A DNA stretch of 64,000 bases from Meandrina meandrites (GCA_963693305.1 OY855908.1:31742305-31806304); one strand, 5' to 3'; positions 1 to 11,840 are shown, counted from the stretch's first letter. A program made the numbers and translations. The notes: a model not told the origin generated them from the sequence alone.

Positions 1-516
1 GAGCTTTGATTTGTTCACCTGCTGAATTTTTGGAGTTTGTGTGTCAGGCTAGTCGTCAGTATTGGATTTATTTTAATGTATAGAAAGTGCTAAGCCTTCA
101 GTGTATGTTGGGCGTAGTGGGTCAGTACATCCTAGTATCAGCTTTGTGTCTGGCTGTCACGCAATCACACAGTGACCTTTCGAAAGAAATATACATTGAA
201 TTGCAATCGTAAAGCGAAGAGCGTGGCAAACGTCGTGATAAAATCAGGTAAAACACTTTTATATTTATGCAATCAGACAATAATCTTAATCTTTTAAATG
301 AAATATACAGACCGGTATACTGAAAACTGCAATTATAACTCAGATCGCGTGACAAATACCAGGGTTTTTTAACCAAGAAAGCAATTTTTTCTTTGTAGTA
401 TTTAATAATTAACTTGGGTTACACGAGAAAGCCCGAAGGGCAATTTGGTTCTCTAGCCCATTCAAAACGACGCAATAATTTTAAGAAATGGCCCATGCTC
501 AGAAACACTGTATGTT
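1..516. other. 3' flank of desaturase; no gene seen
   Basis: AT-rich sequence downstream of the minus-strand desaturase. It probably holds its 3' untranslated region; an ATTAAA-like polyadenylation signal can be read on the minus strand near 398-405. Short open frames here have no recognisable domain or composition typical of protein. Confidence 0.4.
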
Positions 517-1905
517 CTAAAATCCTTTTCCAACTTCCGACAGCGCTTTATAAACTGCTAGGTTTGCTTTGATCAATCCTTCGACCGCGTAAGGAATATT
601 GTATTTGGCACAAAATTGCTTGAGAATCTTCGATGCCATAGGTAAACTGTGGCGCGGCAGGGTTGGCCATACATGATGTTCCACCTGATATACAAGACCT
701 CCGCTGAACCACATGTTAAAGACCGTGGGCGTGATATTGCGGGTGGAGCGCACCTGAAGACGAATAAAATCAGTGTCCTTCATTTCCTCACTCGTAAATA
801 ATTCCATTGCGTTATGACCTACAAGCACCACGACTGCAAGGAAGAGGCTACCGAATGATTGACAGACAAGCAGAAAGACGGCTCGAGAAGCAGTTGTTTC
901 CAGAAGTGACGTTATGTATATCATTGCAATGTTATGAATCACCAGCGTGATAGTCTCTGTGATCTTCATAGCCAAACCACCCACGTATTTGTGAACAGGC
1001 TCGAACAGAAACAGCAGCGATTGCAGCAACCACGATATCCGTACTACAGCCACAAGTGGCAAGTAAAAAAACTTCTGATGTCTGACCATGAACCTAGGAA
1101 GGTCCTTGATGTCTTCGGAGTCGCCCTCGATGATCTTCTCTGACCACAACAGTAACGGCATTGTCAAGATGTCTGGGTCCCCGCCAGCTTGCGTGTGTAC
1201 TACGTTAGTTGAGGCATGGTGATGGTTATGCTTCATCTTCCACCAAGAGGTAGAGAACCCTAGCCATACGTTGCCGATGACAAGCCCAGCCAAGTTGTTG
1301 TAAACGCGGTTTGTAAATACCTGGTGGTGCAGGAAATCGTGAGCGAGCCAAGCACACTGCTGCCAAGAGAGAGCCAACAGAACACCGCCCATGACCGCAC
1401 CAGACATGCCATTCAGCGCCACAACTGCAGCGAGTGCCATGCCAAGAATAGCGACGCTGGATGCCACCTTGAACGAATAATACAGCTTAGAAGATTCAAA
1501 CGCACGAGCCTTCATCAGTTCCGACTTCATGGCCGTGATATCCCGTCTATAGTCAACTCCCTTCTCGGCATCCCCAGAAGTGGAACTTGAATCTTTCACC
1601 AGCTCGCCAACGTAGAACCGCGGCAGCCAGTTGTAGACAGCAGCAGGATGGAAGGCACTGAACACGTCGGTGGCATCTTGCCCTGCGTGCGTGAAAATGA
1701 TGTGTCCTCCAGGATGTTCTTTGCCAAAGTGGGACACGTTATAAATTTTCCCCTTGATTGCGATCCATGCTGGCGAGCCGTTTGCGCCGTTGTGTTCTTT
1801 TAACTCTTTCTCAGTAACGAGAACAGGTTCATCAGCTTTCGCAGTGGATTTGTCATCTGTTTCGGTCACAGCTGTTCTCTTACGGCTAATGGTGTTGGGT
1901 GCCAT
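517..1905 (-). CDS. Cytochrome b5-fused front-end fatty acid desaturase
   Basis: A 462-residue protein with an N-terminal cytochrome b5 domain (heme-binding HPGG at residues 64-67) followed by a membrane desaturase domain. All three histidine boxes are present: HDFLHH (189-194), HNHHH (226-230) and QVEHH (407-411). Glutamine in place of the first histidine of box 3 is the hallmark of front-end (delta-5/delta-6 type) desaturases, which add a double bond between an existing one and the carboxyl end of an acyl chain in the endoplasmic reticulum. Length is normal for the family. Hydrophobic stretches follow the b5 domain and lie between boxes 2 and 3. The coding region is one uninterrupted exon, and a splice acceptor just upstream suggests a 5' UTR intron. 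Regiospecificity cannot be read from sequence. Confidence 0.93.
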   Translation of the reverse strand: MAPNTISRKRTAVTETDDKSTAKADEPVLVTEKELKEHNGANGSPAWIAIKGKIYNVSHFGKEHPGGHIIFTHAGQDATDVFSAFHPAAVYNWLPRFYVGELVKDSSSTSGDAEKGVDYRRDITAMKSELMKARAFESSKLYYSFKVASSVAILGMALAAVVALNGMSGAVMGGVLLALSWQQCAWLAHDFLHHQVFTNRVYNNLAGLVIGNVWLGFSTSWWKMKHNHHHASTNVVHTQAGGDPDILTMPLLLWSEKIIEGDSEDIKDLPRFMVRHQKFFYLPLVAVVRISWLLQSLLFLFEPVHKYVGGLAMKITETITLVIHNIAMIYITSLLETTASRAVFLLVCQSFGSLFLAVVVLVGHNAMELFTSEEMKDTDFIRLQVRSTRNITPTVFNMWFSGGLVYQVEHHVWPTLPRHSLPMASKILKQFCAKYNIPYAVEGLIKANLAVYKALSEVGKGF

Positions 1906-1925
1906 GATAGTCTGATTCCTTTTGT

Positions 1926-1945
1926 ACTGAAGAAAACAAAAATGG
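1926..1945 (-). other. Probable 5' UTR splice acceptor of desaturase
   Basis: On the minus strand a pyrimidine tract ending in TTCTTCAG lies 21 nt before the start codon. This is a good 3' splice site, so a non-coding first exon probably lies upstream. Confidence 0.45.
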
Positions 1946-2013
1946 TTTCATTGTTATGCACAAATCAAGAAATCAGTGATAGTAAATTTGCTATCCTAGC
2001 TGAGGGCATGCAG

Positions 2014-2373
2014 TTACAGGAGGGTCTCAATGGGGTGGTTCCTGTTATGGTTAATGGTTAATTTTTTTTTTTTTTTTTTTTTTTTACAGCTAACGGTTAA
2101 TTTATTTCCATTACGGTAAACAAAAGTTGAATATTAATTTCCATTGTTTTTTTAAAGTTAAAAATTAGTTTCCATTAATGTAGAACATATTCTAGGTCTT
2201 AGGCCATTCTGGGACGATGAAGTGACCAATTCTGTTTTATTATAATTACTGATCGATTTTTACGGTTAACATAACTTACGGCTAACGGTTAAAAGTGACC
2301 AATTTTTAGGCCTAACGGTTAAATTTTTGGCCGTTTTACGGCTAACGTTAACCCCATTGAGACCCTCTTACAG
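2014..2373. mobile_element. MITE with 16-bp TIR and TTACAG target duplication
   Basis: The ends are inverted copies of GAGGGTCTCAATGGGG (2020-2035 and 2352-2367), flanked by direct TTACAG repeats (2014-2019, 2368-2373). The inside is non-coding, with many TAACGGTTAA-like motifs and a long T tract. It is a non-autonomous DNA transposon of unassigned superfamily. Confidence 0.75.
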
Positions 2374-4005
2374 TCAACTTCCGCCTTGCGGACACCTCGC
2401 TGTTACGAACAGTCAGTTATATCAGAGAAGAGGTCAAGTCTCGGCGAATACGAATAACTCAGTGGTAGTAACTCCATCTACTTCCCTATGACGGACACCA
2501 AATTGTGGTCCCGAAGGCGTCTGTTGTAGTGAGAGTTGACAATATGTCTGATAAATTCTAATTGATTTAAAAATCTTATCTCGCCACTTGTATGAATTAA
2601 ATTATCATAATAATTTATAACCTCTCTCTATTTTGAGAGCCTAAACATGTCGTGTAACTTGCACAGAGCAATGCATTTTAGACCACAACGATATTGCGTC
2701 GCAGTATGGAGTGTGGCTTAATCATTTTGATAGAGTGATTCAGTTTATAACTGTTTTTTTTTCTGATGCACTGTGGAAAAAAAAGACATAAATCACAAGT
2801 GTTGATACAAAAGGCCAATTTTGATCTGATTTTTTTTTGCAACAAGAAACTTCGTTTCGCGAGAGTGTATCATAAATTTCGAGGGGAAAGAGCTGCTGTA
2901 AAAAAAAATATATCTGCTGATAATGCGAAATAGAGTGAGTTGATCCAAAGTCACTGCCTATTTATTAAATATGTCCCGAATAATATATTTTATTCTTAGT
3001 GGGTTTACTTCACTGAAGACTACTGATGCTCATTGGTTGTCAGCCCAGCCTTATCATCACCTTGTGAATGGGACCACCTTATTTTCACGACCACTTTTTT
3101 GAAGTTGGAAAGTAGCGAATGTGTAAGTAATTAATTTCCAGTACACTTTTTTGATCCTAGCAAAAGCTCAATCAACCACTCTCGAACGAACACTTTTTTA
3201 ATCCAGATGCATTTTACCTAAGGGAAAAAATGTAATATAGAAGACTTAAGTGCGAGAGAAATTTGGCAGTTTATTGTTTTTTTTTTGGTTTTCTAAAAAA
3301 AGCAATAAGAAACAAAACAAAGGTTTTAATCCATAATGATAATTTTTTCTTACTAAAGAAAAAACGGCGAGGAGGTGCGAAAGGTAAGAGGAGTTTGATA
3401 AACTGATATTAGAATCGAGAGACAAAATACCTCTAGCTCTCACTCTGGAGACCAACTTGTTTAATATACAAAATCGGCGCGTAGCATAATGAATCGGACA
3501 TGAATTTATCAATATGTCACATGGTAGGGAACTGTTTACAAAAGTGTTTATATATGTAGAATTAAAAATAATGAAAGGTTGACACTGACTTAAAATATTT
3601 TTGTGGACGTTTCGTTTACTACTGTAACCTTCTTCAGCTAAAATAAGGCCCGTTCCAAACGCCGCTCCACTCATGTGCCGAACCTAACTGGTGAATAAAG
3701 TACGGCAGAAGAGCGGCATTTGAATCAGTTTGACTTTAATAGAAAACTATTGAAGCATTAATCACATGAATTTGGAAATCCTCATTCAGTACTATATACA
3801 TGTACTGCAATGCTGGAAACTGGAGTGATAAGGCTCCTAGGTGTCTCCAAAGATTGCGGATCCAGAATGTCGACTTATCTTTATATTTCCCTAAAAGTAA
3901 ACATTTTTAATCGATTTTAAAAACAAGAACCTGTTTCCAAATTTTAGGCTTCAGGGATTCTTTTATAGAAGGGGTTTTTCTTGGTTTTCTGTACATTTCC
4001 GAAAA
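2374..4005. other. Gene-free AT-rich DNA
   Basis: No convincing gene. The open frame at 3246-3674 (minus) has low-complexity composition and no domain. On the minus strand 3609-3637 carries a CTGAAGAAGG...CGAAAC motif like that at the ends of the Penelope-like insertion at 34.9-36.4 kb, so a Penelope remnant may lie here. Confidence 0.4.
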
Positions 4006-4552
4006 AAATCGAATTCAATCGAACAAACCGAACTCAGTCGAACTTAATCCATCTGATTGTGTTCGATTGAGTTCGGAAACGGAACTCAGTCGAAAACAAT
4101 TACAGTCAAACGCCTCCAGCCGTTAAGCCACCCAACAAAGTTTTTGACACTCGCGCTCGTTTGAAATTCGGAATGCACGGCCTTTCTCGCCTATTTCTTT
4201 AAAACCTTGAAAGCTTTGCCATCCTTAACGTCAAAGCAGCATTCCTGGTAGCCTTTTACTGCGCATTTGAAGCTTACAACCCACAGCGCATCTGAAGCCA
4301 TTTCTGCGGAATTTCTTCGTTTACGAAAAACACGTGCGCTACACTCCGGGCTGAAGTAATTCGAGCTTACAAGATCCTGTGTTTATGGATTTTCAACGCC
4401 TGTTTTACACAAATCACGAGTTCGAAAATCGAACGTTCGATTGATTTTTTTTTCTTTTCGGTGAGTTCGATTTCGTTCGATTGCCGAACTCAATCGAATT
4501 CAACCCATGAATTGAGTTCGATTGAAATTTAGTTCGATTGGGTTCGATTTAC
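4006..4552. repeat. Inverted-repeat element rich in GTTCGATT motifs
   Basis: Both ends are dense in (G)TTCGATT / AATCGAAC motifs in opposite orientations (about 4008-4100 and 4430-4550), with a non-coding middle. This fits a non-autonomous element with subterminal repeats. Exact boundaries and target duplication were not resolved. Confidence 0.5.
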
Positions 4553-4559
4553 TATGCCG

Positions 4560-5130
4560 GGCTTAATAATAATTAAATATGAAACACTGGCAGAAATAGT
4601 TTTCTGTATTTCCGTGTTCCTTTGAAATAAACAAATTTTCGCCTTACCTCGACCTTCGCCCAAAAGAAAAAAAAAATCAGAAGCCGGTAACACTGAATTA
4701 CTCGTCAAAATAGGAGACCTCGACCCGGTCAAGTGTTTCTCTTCTTCAAACCTGGCCAGTCAAAAAGACAACCGAGAAGCTAGATCAAGAAAAATAACAA
4801 AATGGAATACTACTTTTTTTTACTATGGTTATATCTCGCTTGACAGAGCTGCGAACAACATTATGCCTGATAAAATATCTGATTCTTACAAAACCTGCGT
4901 TACCTATACACTGTTAAAGTTCTACCTGCTTAAAACACCGACTCTTAACAGTCATGCTCATTGTGTGCAGTGTTAGGTTTCAACCAGCTTCAGTGAAGAA
5001 TGAAAGCAGCGTGCAGGAAATAGGTTTTCTTGTTATGCCCACAAAATGTTTATTGCGAACAAAGAAAGTTGTCATTTTTGGTTGAGAGTTTTCAAAGGAT
5101 CACCTTACTCATGGCCCGGTGTTTATACAT
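4560..5130. repeat. Partial copy of the XKR-array segmental unit
   Basis: Diverged duplicate of 9560-10030 and 37830-38407; the same order of recognisable sentences appears in all three (for example the stretch ending in TTTATACATGCA). It has no coding capacity. It marks the left fringe of the segmental duplications that fill most of the window. Confidence 0.6.
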
Positions 5131-5281
5131 GCATTGCATTAGACCTTAGCTCGCCTTAACTCGCATTAACTCGCCCTACCTCGCAACTTTAGATTATGGT
5201 CAGTTTTCCTTAACTCGCCTAAACTCGCATTATCTCGCACAAACTCGCTCAATCTCACCAATAAGCAAAGTAGGTACCAAT

Positions 5282-5677
5282 TTAGGGCCTATTTACAAGC
5301 AGGTAGGGTAACCCTAGTGCTAGGGTTACCCTAGCAGGCGGGCGAAAGATAGCCCGGGTTTACAAGCAAAATTTTACAGGTAGGGTTACCCTACCACCCG
5401 GGCTAACTTAATATGCTTGGTAACCGCACGCGGTTACCAAGCATAGCAAACGACATTCAAAGGTAAAAAGTTGTCCCGGGTAAGCGAGTTATCCCTACCT
5501 GAGCCTTTACAAGGCAGCTAGGGTTACCCTGGTGCTAGGGTAACCCTAGCGCTCAGCTAGGGTTACCCTTACCCTAGTGTTTGGGTAACCCTAGCTGCCT
5601 TGTAAACATATCAAAGAAAAAAAAGAAGAAATGTGGGAGCGCTAGGGTAACCCTACCTGCTTGTAAACAGGCCCTTA
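5282..5677. mobile_element. Harbinger-like MITE with TTA target duplication
   Basis: A 390-bp element (5285-5674) with inverted ends of about 20 bp starting GGGCCTATTTACAAGCAGG, flanked by TTA on each side. A TTA duplication fits the PIF/Harbinger superfamily. The interior repeats CTAGGGTAACCCTAG several times and holds a perfect hairpin around 5415-5442. The telomere-like CCCTAG motifs are part of the MITE and are not a telomere. Confidence 0.65.
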
Positions 5678-6768
5678 ATTATCTCATCCTGTTTTCAGTG
5701 TAATTTCAAAATTAATCTACAAAGAAAGTTGCCATTTTAAAAGTGCAAAATATAGTGTTTTGTAAGGAAAGCAGGTTCTTTACCTTTAAAAATATGTAAA
5801 TTGGCTTGTCCCATCCTTCTGGAATTTCCAATAGCCTTTTTGGTAAGGGTATTTCACAACTAAAGGTTAGATGAGGTTTTCTTACTTAACCTTTTCATGC
5901 ATATGCCTTGGAGTCACCACTGGATTGTCAATGGAACTACCAGGAACACCCTGAACATGCATTAAATAGTTTGCTGATGTCTAACAAAAAGGCTACAATG
6001 CTAAGCATGGTAGAAATTCCAGAGGCATGGGGCCACTGCAGGGCCTAGGGATACTATTAAAGCTTATTTATTTATAACTTATTTTGGTCCACAAAGTCTG
6101 TGACATTGACCAAGAGACCACTGCACGAAAAGTATTCATAGGCGAAGCTTAGCTGAGACAAAGAAATACAAAAACATAACAGAACATTAAATTTTAAGTT
6201 TTAAGCTGACTTATGATTTGCAAAAAATTTTGTTTGTAGTGGCAAATCTAATTACTTTGCCGGAAATAATATACATAGAAGCTGTTTATGTAAATGAATA
6301 GCAGTAGCAATAGTTTCATTTTATAATCTGATGGAACTTCATGATGATTCCAGCTGACAATAAGAGCCTGGGATGTAGCCAGAATCCTTTAAATACTCTA
6401 CACACTAGTTGCATTCTATATTGTTCAGTTCCAGAAAATATCCATACCCACCCAATGGAAGGTCAAATTATGGAAATTCCAAGGGGAAGGAGGGTCTCAA
6501 AAGCTAAAATTTTAAAATTTAAGTATGGGGCTTAACTGGAATTTTCCAGACGGGTGGGGGTATTCAAAAACCCTCTGTGGAGGGCACGGATATTTTCTGG
6601 AACAACAACACATTTCTTATAAAGTTACCTGGTACTAGAAGAATTGTACATCCTGTGTGGCTTACATTGTAGTTATCCTGGCAAACACAATCCATGATTC
6701 ATAACGACTTGTTTCATTTAGCCCTTCACTGAATAAAGGACTGCTAAAGGTACCATTTTTTACATTGA

Positions 6769-6897
6769 TCGCCAGCTTCGTTCGCCATCTTGAAAATTAC
6801 CCAGTAGATACGAGACTGGTAACTCGTCTTTCCCAGGGCCCTCTCGTTCAACCATCTGTGCTCGAGATGAATTCTGGGTAATTTTCAAGATGGCGGA
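6769..6897. repeat. Hairpin-forming inverted repeat
   Basis: CGCCATCTTGAAAATTACCCAG at the left is matched in reverse by CTGGGTAATTTTCAAGATGGCG at the right, with a roughly 85-nt spacer. It is probably a small foldback MITE nested in the larger element. Confidence 0.55.
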
Positions 6898-7518
6898 AAA
6901 ACTCATGAAGAAAAGGAAGAGAAATCAAGAAATCAAGGTGTCTCTTACAGGACTGTCCAAGTTTAAGGAGGGAGTTTCGAATATACAGGAAATGCTGTCT
7001 TTGCGAAAAAGGCATCAACCTTCATTTGCAAGAAATTAAAATGGATTTATCCCGGGGAAACGAAAAGGCAATTGGTGTTTTCATTTCTGGTTGTGACAAC
7101 AAACAATTGGGCTGGATTTCAAGGAAAACCATCAGTGATGTGCAGAGGATGGGTGAATGGAACACTTGAAGATAAGTCATGATCTGATAACTTTCAAGGA
7201 GAAAGAAATTTCATCTTATTTCAGTAAAATTGATTGTTTATACTAGTTGTTTGAAAATATTGGCACAGACTGTCAGAACATTTTTTTATTAATTCTGGAG
7301 TCAATGACAATAATTCATGCTATGTCATGTGACACCGATTATGCTCACCTGTCTATTAAAACACAATGTTATTGAATTAAAAAAAATATCCTACCTGTGT
7401 TTATACTACAGTTATATTGACTTATATCTATTCATGATTGTTTTGTTTACATTAGTTTGTTTTTTGCACTCTTTATTATTCTGCCAACTATTTATGTAGA
7501 TTTAATAAATATTATATT

Positions 7519-7563
7519 ATGATGATGATGATGATTATTATTATTATTATTATCATTATCATA
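7519..7563. repeat. ATG/ATT trinucleotide microsatellite
   Basis: Runs of ATG followed by ATT trinucleotides. Simple repeat. Confidence 0.8.
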
Positions 7564-8102
7564 CAGCCACCTAATGGGATAGTTTGGTGTCTTGATGCTA
7601 TATAATTAATAAAGAACAGGGCTCCATATCCATACTTAAGCTTGTCCAATTAGGAAAAAAATTCATTTTCTAAAATAAAATAAGATTTGGCTTCATTCAA
7701 TTTTGGATCTGATCTGAAATTGGTTTAATTTTTTCATAACTGGATAACATGGAGCTGAGCCTAATTACATATTCAAGACACAAAGATTGCAAGGCATCTT
7801 TTGCATGTATGTTTACTTACTTGTTAAGCATATTATATGTTTTAACTGTTAGGCAAGCTCAATTTTCCCTTAACTCGCCTTAACTCGCCTAAACTCGCAT
7901 TAACTCGCACAATCTCGCGGCGAGTTAAGGTCCTAGAGTAGGCCTAATACAGCGATATTTGATTACTTGCTGTCTGGCTTCAGTAGAAGTTAGTTTGTGT
8001 AAGCTAGCGTGGATCTTTGACGGAAACGCTTAATATTGGGTATAGTGTTAGGTGTAAGGTGATGAAGTCGCCTTAAATAGTGGTCCGGCAAAATTTATAC
8101 TA

Positions 8103-8637
8103 ATTCAAACACAGGCATCCCAAACTCACGACTCGAGAAATCGATCGAATTAATGATTTATGTAAGCGTATTGAGTGGGACGTGACTACTTGAAGTGCGC
8201 GGTGTTGTGTTATAATTTAGACCGTTGGAGATTTGAGCACTCTATAAGACTTTGTATGGAGTTTAAAATAACGTGGAATAAAAGCGCTCGACGAAATAAA
8301 ATTTTACCTATTTTCAATAAAATAAAGAAAATGTACTCACCTTTCTTGGTTTCTGTTGTCCTTTTGGGCTGTTTCATCGTTAACAGAAACCAAGAAAGGT
8401 GAGTACATTTTCTTTATTTTATTGAAAAATAGGTAAAATTTTATTTCGTCGAGCGCTTTTATTCCACGTTATTTTAAACTCCATACAAAGTCTTATAGAG
8501 TGCTCAAATCTCCAACGGTCTAAATTATAACACAACACCGCGCACTTCAAGTAGTCACGTCCCACTCAATACGCTTACATAAATCATTAATTCGATCGAT
8601 TTCTCGAGTCGTGAGTTTGGGATGCCTGTGATTCAAA
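8103..8637. mobile_element. Near-perfect foldback element, 0.52 kb
   Basis: Arms 8110-8357 and 8382-8630 are reverse complements over about 248 nt; reading them side by side I find a single 1-nt indel. The loop is 24 nt (8358-8381). The termini are CACAGGCATCCC / GGGATGCCTGTG, flanked by direct ATTCAAA (8103-8109 and 8631-8637). Other array copies (near 37120) retain the unoccupied flank. The apparent open frame at 8175-8402 is only the arm read through the loop. Confidence 0.85.
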
Positions 8638-8639
8638 CA

Positions 8640-11540
8640 GATACTAAAGTGATCCTATAATATTTACTAACGAGTCTCTCAAGCTCAATCTAAATTAAGA
8701 ATTGATCAACCGTTTAACTGACAAACAGGTAAATGACCTACATTTGACTTATGGATCGTGGGTGCCCTTTATTTCTCTTCCAGTCCTTCAGTGGGAACGT
8801 TCAGGATGAATTTACAATCAATTGTTGTTTTACTGCGGTCTTATTTTTATTGAGCATCACCTAGGACACTCAATGCATGCATGTACAATATCGTTGGGAA
8901 TCTTTTCCGGTTTCATGCATAATATGCTGTCTTTTGTCGCGGTTCAAGCCGGAAGTTATAACCGCATGTTTGATAAACTGGGGGCAAAGTTTTCAAGCGA
9001 ATAGACCGCAAAAAGAGCGTAAAAGTACACTTACAGAATCCAGACTGTTGCAGTTAAAAAAAGTAAACACACTATTCGTCAGTTGTTTGCTTTTCGTAGT
9101 CAGGCGTTCAGCGTCTTTTAGTAAATGGCATGTTGTTACTACTACAATCTTTGAATGTCAAGGAATTACTTGCTTTAAGAACTAAACGAGGCAAGCTTGC
9201 GGTTATTCGTCGACACAAACAATTAATTAATCTTTCATTAGAGGTTTGACTTTGTTAACCATTCTAGTTCACGATAAATATACTAATGCGTTTTGCTCTC
9301 GGAGAGGCGGAGATGCCTTTTTGGGTTTTGTTAATTACATACTAAGATTTTCGAAAAGGCAGCAACAGCTCACAAATTCGCGCCAGAAATCCCTTATATA
9401 TTCGAAAAAACTAACGTTACCCTGGAATGACGGAACAGAGTTTTAAAAGCACTCCAGATAACCTAAAACAGCGTTCTAAAGCAAATGAAAACCATCGCTG
9501 AGTTTCTCTGTCTACAATGGAGACTTGTCTTCATTAACCATCACAAGTTCAACTTGATAATAATTTGAATCACTGGCATAAATGTTTTTCTGTGTTTCTG
9601 TGTTCCTTTGAAAATTGTTTGAAATATTCTAATTTTCGCCTCAATACCTCGATCTTCGCAAAAAATAATTCAGAAGCCGGTAACATTGAATTACTCGTCA
9701 AAATACGACACCTCGGCCCAGTCAAGCGTTTCTCTTGTTCAATCTGAGCCAGCCAAAAAGACAACCGGGAAGCTGGATCAAGAAAAAGCGCAAAAAGAAT
9801 ACTATTGATATGGTTATATCTCGCCTGACCGATCTGCCAACAACATTATGCCTGATGTAATATCCAATTCTTACATAACATGCCTTACCTGTCGCTGACA
9901 ATTCTATTTGCTGCTTTCTCGAGTGTGTACACTGTCAAAGTTCTATCTGCTTAAAACACCGACTCTTTAACAATCATGCTATTGTCTGCATTGTTAGGTT
10001 TCAACCAGCTTCAGTGGAGAATGAAAAGCAGCGTGCAATGTATGATGACGGAGTACTTTGTATGAGAACTGAACTTCTTTTTATGTTTTCAAGAGTCTTA
10101 TTTTATTTGTTTGTTTCTTTTGTGTTGATATTGAGCTTTCACTTAGCTTTCATTAGGTGTACTCTCTACCGTGACCACAGATTATCATAATTATGTCTTC
10201 CTGGTTTGATCAAAGCTCGTGCTCTTACGTTTTTGGCCACGTCACAGGATGGTTAGAAGTAAATAATTGAAGGGAACAACATTCAAAACATTCTTGTGAG
10301 CCGCACCTGTGCATTCTTCAAATAAAACTCTTTATTACTCTATCTACAAAGCAGGTGTTTTAAAGATCTTATTTTATCTATTTAAAGCTTTCTGCTAATC
10401 TGCTATTGAAATCTCTGACCATCTCTCCCTTATGTTTGACGCAGTTTGCTGCAATAGTTCTGGGTGTTTCACACCGTGCCACCATCGGTTGTATTTTTCT
10501 CAAAGTAAAAGTGCAAGATGTTATATCAGATAAATAAAAGCTGAAAAAGAACAAATTATACTTTGCTTCAGACAAATTAAAATCCGCTTTTATGATCGTG
10601 TCAGCGGTTGTAGAATGAAGTTAAGGTTCTTCAGTTAACTCAGAACAACACTCGATTAAGCTTTTGTAATTTAGTTGCGACATTATTTTTTCTGTCTATG
10701 AAAATTAACAAAGTCCCATGAATAATATCGTTGATTACTAATTTATCCGCTTCAGTAGTAGCTAGTGTGGCCAATTTACGCTGTATGAATGAATCTTTGT
10801 ACGAAAGCGCTTGCGCAGATTCTTGTGCACCGAATAATAGTATTAGGTCTTGATGCGATTAACTCGCACATGAAAATGGGTCAAAATTGAGGACACCCTC
10901 TCCCCATTGAAACCCTCTTATACGGGGTCCAACAAAAAGTAACTAAAAAGTAAATGTGAAGGGACGATAAAATGACTGCATTCCTTTTTCTTTACCACCC
11001 TGCAAAGATTTGTGCAACGGGGATTGAGATAGACGAGCGGTGTTATAAAAAAGATAAATTTTCTAGAGGAACTGATCATAGGTCCGGTAAAGACTGGGCG
11101 TTAGGAAGCGTAAAAGACAATAGAGACACAAGTACTGTATTGACCTCTGTATGATCTACCTTAACACAATCCTTTAATGATAAAAGGAACTTTATCCTTT
11201 CAGAAAGTTTCAAAATTACTTTGTTAGCCACGTTCAACCGTGGCTCTCTGGAATAATATTTCACTTTCCTCAGGATTAATACTGCATCAGAAAAACAGGA
11301 TTACAACTACTTAATCAACCTCACTTTGCTTTATGACCTATGTATACTGAAAAACAGGAAAACTTAAAAGCAAAGCTTGTTTGCTTGGGTAAAAGCTTTC
11401 TTTTCCTTAATAGATTAAAACACTACCAGTTAGACTTCTATGAACTGCATTAACAAGAGTAGTTTTGGACTTCTGACCTTCGCAGTTTATATACGTTGTC
11501 TACACAATACATACTAGTTATGCAACGTGGTATACTTAAC
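8640..11540. repeat. XKR segmental unit 1, left part (interrupted by Polinton)
   Basis: Non-coding duplicated DNA. Pieces correspond to 37140-38290 and 38910-40920, and to the 44741-46310 copy; 8680-9110 also recurs at 30955-31400. The unit breaks at 11540 where the Polinton begins and resumes at 27397, judged from the uninterrupted copy at 40915-40925. It contains no gene; the short frames here recur as equally non-coding frames in the other copies. Confidence 0.7.
11536..11540. repeat. Target site duplication (left), TTAAC
   Basis: Direct repeat of 26421-26425. Polintons usually duplicate 6 bp; here 5 bp match exactly and the sixth does not. Confidence 0.75.
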
Positions 11541-11788
11541 AGTAGGGTGGATCTGCCGCTCCTGGCTCAATTCATTTTTTTAAAATTTGATTTTTTGATT
11601 TTTTTAAATTTTTGAATTTTTGAAAATTTTTTCATTTTTCATTTTTAAAAATATTTTTAAGAAAAATGACTTAAAGAATTAAATGAATTAATATAATCAA
11701 TGGAGAATTTTAAAGTCAAAGATTTGAAGGCTCTCGCCAAAGAGCGAGGCATCAAAGGTTATTATAGAATGCGTAAAGCGGAGCTGAT
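11541..11788 (+). repeat. Left terminal inverted repeat of Polinton
   Basis: 248 bp reading as an exact reverse complement of 26173-26420. It opens with AGTAGGGTGGATCTGCCGCT, then a strongly A/T-rich stretch, a TTAAAGA box, and the ATG plus first 30 codons of the SAP domain shared with the polymerase. Identity between the two repeats suggests recent integration or repeat homogenisation. Confidence 0.95.
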
Positions 11789-11840
11789 TAAGCTGATTGA
11801 AGAGTCAGATCTTATAGAGTTTGAGTGTAATGAAACATGA
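11700..11840 (+). CDS. 46-residue SAP mini-protein from the left TIR
   Basis: The first 30 residues are identical to the start of the SAP-polymerase frame at the other end, because the inverted repeat contains that coding start. After the repeat ends the frame runs into unique sequence for 16 residues and stops. SAP domains are short helix-extended-helix DNA-binding modules; here the RGIKGYYRMRKAELI core is visible. It may be a passive by-product of the repeat or a small DNA-binding product. It shares the TTAAAGA box upstream and overlaps the next frame by 11 nt. Confidence 0.5.
   Translation: MENFKVKDLKALAKERGIKGYYRMRKAELIKLIEESDLIEFECNET

Larger units (their letters stand above)
5140..7952. 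mobile_element. Candidate 2.8-kb element with ACTCGCC subterminal repeats
   Basis: Arrays of CTTAACTCGCC / AACTCGCATT motifs occur at 5145-5255 and again at 7868-7935. The outermost pair, GACCTTAGCTCGCC and GGCGAGTTAAGGTC, is inverted. Comparison with other array copies places the insertion between host sequence ending near 5130 and resuming near 7953. The interior has no transposase frame and contains a nested MITE (5285-5674), a hairpin (6769-6897) and an ATG/ATT microsatellite. Confidence 0.5.

Noticed and set aside
3246..3674. 142-codon minus-strand open frame
   Set aside because: Low-complexity composition and no domain; probably chance in AT-rich DNA with a Penelope-like motif.
5300..5660. 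Telomeric or interstitial telomere repeat
   Set aside because: The CCCTAG-type motifs are arranged as palindromes inside a MITE with TIRs and TTA duplication.
8175..8402. 75-codon open frame in the foldback
   Set aside because: It is one arm plus loop of a non-coding palindrome, with no protein-like features.
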